Positions 60,016 to 64,000 of a stretch of DNA of 64,000 bases are shown in pieces. Each line of letters opens with the position of its first letter. Position 1 is the first letter of the stretch. Where the stretch lies: contig NC_067283.1 in NCBI RefSeq assembly GCF_020740795.1, positions 59,179,966 to 59,243,965 of the forward strand, in the 5' to 3' direction. The stretch comes from Apus apus. Taxonomy: Eukaryota; Chordata; Aves; Apodiformes; Apodidae. The notes below the pieces were generated by a model. That model saw nothing but the letters and a program-made list of their open reading frames with translations, was not told the origin of the DNA and searched no databases. The translations under genes and the position numbers were made by a program.

Positions 60016-61888
60016 TTAATATCATTATATACCAAATTTAGAACTAACAAAGGTTGTTCTTTCGTGCTTTGAGAACAATCTGAAGCTTTTCACATTTTTG
60101 GAAGTTTCATTTTGTTGTTTTCTTCCACTTTGGTGTTACTTTTCTGCCACCTCTGGAGCCAGAGTTCCAAGGGTTTGGTTTTCTTACATTCTAATTGAGT
60201 GACCAGAAGAATCATGGCATGAAACCTGTCCTATTTAATTAACATAATACGGGTTAACCTGCTTCTGACACAAGACATACAGAAAGCTTGGAAACATTGT
60301 TCTGGTTTAATTATATTTGTGCATATTTTTTTGAGGATTAACATTTCATTGCTTCTTTCAAAACATGACCTCTGGATCATGACAATTAATAAATCAACAG
60401 TCTAACTAGTGTGCACAGGCTTTCTTAACCAGTAATGTGTAGCTTCTCTTTCAAATCATTTGCACCTCTAGGCCCTGTGTTTTAAGGTGTTTCCCTTGCC
60501 TTTGGACTTGGGCAATATTAAAATGCAAATGTATGTACTGGCCTTTGAATTGTTAACTGACTTGAGCAATAACTCTACCTCCTATGTTATCTCAGTGGCT
60601 ACCTCTAGCATTCTGGTCTTACATGTTACTTTGTTGCCAGAAATGCTAGGAAAGACTTCCAAACAAACACTCTTCTAGCCCATTCTGGTGTACAGGGACT
60701 AGAACACTGTTGAAGTTTACTATTAAACAAACTGGCTTACAGTGACTTACGATGTTCTTCAGTAATTCAGGATGTTCTTGCAACTTGATTTCAGAATGAA
60801 CTGGATTGGTAAAGTTATAACACTGTGGCTGTGATGAACACAGAAGTGCTTGTTGGTATTCGTACCAAATTATAGTGCTGCAGACCTAATTTTCTAGCAG
60901 CCTAAATTAACAGAACACTATGGAGTTGTGCTGTTACCTGAAACCCTACAGAGGTGTTTAGGGATTTGGATCTTATTGTCAGTACTTGTAATGCATCTGT
61001 GTACTTCAGAAGAATAAAAATGGAGAATGATTGCAACGTATTTGTATTAAGTTGTTCTTTTGCTTCTCATCTTTGTGTTTTGTGGTTTTTTTTTTTAATA
61101 AACTAGATATGTTTATGATTTCCATTAATGGCAAAATATAGCCATACTTTCTTGTAAAGGTTTACAGAGTCACCAGAGAAACATTTTATTTTCTAATAAA
61201 AACCCGGGAGGGTTTTTTCATTTTTCTTAAAAACCACTTCTACTAAGATGTAGTTAGCAGTACCTTGATAAGCTTGAGTCATGTTTTCTTGAAGTATTTG
61301 CTGTGAATCGCCTTTAAAAATTAAACATCATCTAGAGTAACTTAAGACAGCTAGATAGCTTTGCACTGTTATGCACTCAAACAGTTATTGCCCTAAAAAA
61401 ACTGCACAAATTGTAAAAACTGCAGCAGATGTGGAAAAAAATACTATGGTAACACAGATTTATCTCATTTGCAATATATAGTTCTGCCAGATATTCAGCA
61501 ACTTTTTTTTTTCTTTTTTTTTTTTTTTTTTGTGAGTGGTGTGGTGGATTGCAGTTTTCTACTAAACAGTTGCTAGGATCATTCTGACAGGAAGCCAGCA
61601 GTACAATGTTATGGGTATGATAGAACTGTAAGTAAGCTAGAGTTGTTACTAATACAATGCTTGAAGGGAAGCTCTTTTTCTTTTTTCCTCTCAGTGTTGG
61701 TACTTCTGTAGTCAGGCTTTAGCACTGACTGGGTTGACTGCTCTTACCCTTTTATAAAGTGGAGGCAGGAATGGGAATACTACAAACACAACAAAAGTTG
61801 ATTGGTGTCTGACCTTTTTCCACCCAGTAGTATCTAATGATAGATCACTCAGTCTTGTCGGTCTACTTCAGGTATCACTGGAGACCCA
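60016..61888. other. Unassigned stretch inside the right arm
   Basis: Mirror of 41191-43064. The T-run at 61503-61512 is one base shorter than its partner. Confidence 0.5.
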
Positions 61889-62139
61889 GCTGCTTTGGGC
61901 TTTGCAAATTGTGTAGTCCTTCTGAGTTGCCTGCCCTTTCTTCCAAAGGCCATAAACTCTCTTTTCCCCTGAGTTTCAGCCAAAGATCTCTGTTCAGCCA
62001 GGATGGTTTTATTTCCCACTGTCTTGTTTCTCAGCACATGGGGAAGACCTGCTGCCACATCTTTAAGATTCCCTTCTTGAAGAATTTACAGCCTTTCTGG
62101 ACTCCTTTGCCCTTTAGGACTAACTCCCAAGGGTGTGTC
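61889..62139 (-). mobile_element. CR1 ORF2 linker shard (right arm)
   Basis: Mirror of 40940-41190. Carries the substitution partner of 41057. Confidence 0.75.
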
Positions 62140-62219
62140 ACATAAAAAGGCAACCTTTCCCCGTCTCAGAGTCCCAGAGAGAACTGAGACAGCTTGGCCG
62201 TTGGCAAATTCACTAGCTG

Positions 62220-62850
62220 TGTAGATTTTAGGTGAAGATAGTAAAGACAAAATAAGAACATCTAACAGAGTCAGAGGTGCAAGTCTTACCAAAAGGCATC
62301 CCCTTTTGGAGGAGAAGGGAGGATTTGGGCCCATTGGCCTTTCCAGATAGCTGTTGATCTCTTCCTCCAGAGAAAGAGAGGATTCTAAGACTAATTTATA
62401 CTAACTGACGAGATGGGAGTAGGTCCCACCTAGTTTTCTGACTGGTACCTTTGCAGGCTGATATTACACAATTAAGAGAGGGCAGGGGAAAAGGACCAGT
62501 GTCGCTCTTGATACAAATTTCTCAGGTGTCATAATTTCCATTGTTTTGGCTTATTGCTACCACCCCAGGCTATAGAATCTTCATCCTGCTCTAGAAGTCA
62601 TGCTAATTGCCAGTCATCAAGTTTGCAGCCAAGGTGTTGCCCATGCCTGGTGCCAGAGTTTTATCTTGGCCAATACGTTGGCTGACACAATGGTCTATTC
62701 CTTCTGCCCCCAACTCCTTATCACAGTGATTTAGCCTGCTGCCTTTTGCAAGACAGTCCCTCTTGGGGGTTGGGGAAGGCTGAGGGATTATGCAGACTGG
62801 CAGGACAGCATTTGTTTTGTTAAATTTAACAATTGTCCTGTTGTCCTACA
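62220..62850 (-). mobile_element. 3' LTR of the env-bearing ERV (right arm)
   Basis: Mirror of 40229-40859, with the same TGTAG..CTACA ends. Confidence 0.7.
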
Positions 62851-62871
62851 ATATCGACCCCGTCACCTCAG

Positions 62872-63454
62872 TCACAACTCATCAAGAACATCATATACTT
62901 TGGGTTTAGGCGGGTCGAGGGGTCCATCTTCCTCCTCCTTCCTTTCATCGATGGGGGATGGCATTAAAGGGATGCCTTCAGTATCACAAACCTGAAGCAT
63001 TTTAAGCTGCATGGCTAGGGCTCTAGTTATCATAGATTTCACACATGACAACCCAATAATAACAACAACAAACATAACAGCAAACATTAATGCATACTGG
63101 ATTAGATTCTGAAGCCATCCACTAGTATTTAGTCCAAATGAATCAAAGATCTTTGAAATCCATCCAATGTGTCTGGGCTTCAACTTCTCGCAAAGTTCTC
63201 AGGTCTCATCAGCAATTCTTGGCATTCCATCCATGGCTTCTTGTAGGGTAAGAAGACACATTTGGAATTGACACACAGCAGGTTTCATGAGGGTATGTAA
63301 CGTTCAGCCACCCATAAATATAGTTCTCCTTCAGCGATACAACGCCCAAAGCAGATTGGTTTTGCAGAGTCCCCTGTGAAGTTGACTGCAGCTGAAGGTT
63401 TGTAGCTTCAATAGCTGTTTGTGCCCAATTAGCTAGAGATTCTACTCTTGCCAT
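62872..63454 (-). pseudogene. env: ERV envelope transmembrane-subunit remnant (right arm)
   Basis: Mirror of 39625-40207 with identical predicted peptides in both open pieces (63454-63209 and 63183-62872). It has the same separating stop and frameshift, so the break predates the duplication or was homogenised with it. Confidence 0.8.
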
Positions 63455-63748
63455 GTTGAATTTTCTATATGCAATTGATTATTCATTATTACTGTAAAAC
63501 ATTCTTATCCAGCAAAACACACACAAGTTATGCTACTAACTAAAATTTTGTCGAATGTATAAAAAAGAAGAAAACGAAACACAAGAAAATCAATATTCCT
63601 AGAGGCACTCAAGATCAGCACAGGTGAGTCCTTGATCTCAGGTGCAATTTTCAGGCTTCTGGAATATCTGTGAGCACATAAAACGAAGAGAGATGCTCAG
63701 TTGTCATGCAACCGGCTGGTCTTAGATTAAAAAGCAGTTACTACTCAT

Positions 63749-63913
63749 CTAGTACTGATTCAGTGGAGTTTCTTTTGCTTCCCAAGCATAAAGGTGTTTT
63801 GGAGCTGCTAGTACCGTTGCTTCAGTTCCAATTTGAGGCATTTTAAGTAGCACAGGCTGATGCACACGAAAGCGAGTAGGGCGTTCTCTTGGCTTTTCGT
63901 CTGCCTTTGGCAT
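63749..63913 (-). pseudogene. Short ORF beside ERV env remnant (right arm)
   Basis: Mirror of 39166-39330, equally uncertain in origin. Confidence 0.35.
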
Positions 63914-63921
63914 CAAAGTTG

Positions 63922-64000
63922 TGGCAGGATCACAGAATATTCATGGTTGGAAAGGACCTCTGAGATCACGGAGTTCAACTATAAAAAACCAACCAAACAA
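63922..64000 (-). mobile_element. CR1 LINE 3' end, cut by window edge
   Basis: Mirror of the tail of the 38690-39158 CR1 (GAGTTCAACTATAAAAAACC AACC..), still matching at the last base. Confidence 0.85.

Larger units (their letters stand above)
55940..64000. repeat. Right arm of giant inverted repeat (palindrome)
   Basis: Reverse complement of 39079-47140 with about four substitutions and one single-base length difference seen by eye. It is still matching at the last base of the window, so the true arm is longer than 8.06 kb or ends just outside. Confidence 0.97.

Overview
The window reads as bird nuclear DNA. It is AT-rich, with long introns and no prokaryotic-style operons. It is studded with CR1 non-LTR retrotransposons, recognised by their (ATTCTATGATT)-like 3' ends and CR1 reverse-transcriptase reading frames, and with avian-type endogenous retrovirus (ERV) LTRs. 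Almost every open frame of 60-150 codons is noise, a CR1 ORF2 shard or an ERV shard. The only host protein-coding gene I can identify is the 3' part of BRD9 on the + strand: exons at 22627-22738, 24276-24314, 26845-26947, 28154-28321 and 29039-29139, with a 3'UTR to about 29985. BRD9 is a bromodomain subunit of the non-canonical BAF chromatin remodeller. The bromodomain exons are not visible upstream. A possible extra 72-bp in-frame cassette exon lies at 25511-25582.

Layout. 1-3.3 kb: AT-rich sequence with one CR1 3' end. 3.34-4.48 kb: a CpG island, a promoter-like region whose gene I cannot name. 5.7-10.1 kb: CR1 copies on both strands, two related LTRs, and an exon-like segment between the LTRs on the - strand. 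13.4-17.4 kb: a nested ERV cluster, in which a - strand gamma-type provirus remnant is interrupted by other LTRs, plus an inverted pair of a second LTR family. 19.7-20.7 kb: two more LTRs. 22.6-30 kb: the BRD9 3' half, with a CR1 in one intron. 30.3-38 kb: several - strand CR1 copies and one LTR carrying four 29-bp tandem repeats beside its TATA box.

The outstanding feature is a giant inverted repeat. 39079-47140 is repeated almost perfectly, in reverse complement, at 55940-64000, around a unique 8.8-kb spacer at 47141-55939. The right arm runs off the end of the window, so 8.06 kb is a minimum arm length. Comparing the arms by eye I found four substitutions and one 1-base run-length difference, so identity is roughly 99.9%. 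Each arm carries an ERV envelope-TM remnant, its LTR, a CR1 copy and a second LTR, all in mirror image. This is the architecture of ampliconic palindromes kept alike by gene conversion, or of a very recent inverted duplication. A fold-back assembly artefact must also be considered.

No tRNA, rRNA, CRISPR or bacterial element is visible. ERV pieces are described as broken remnants only.
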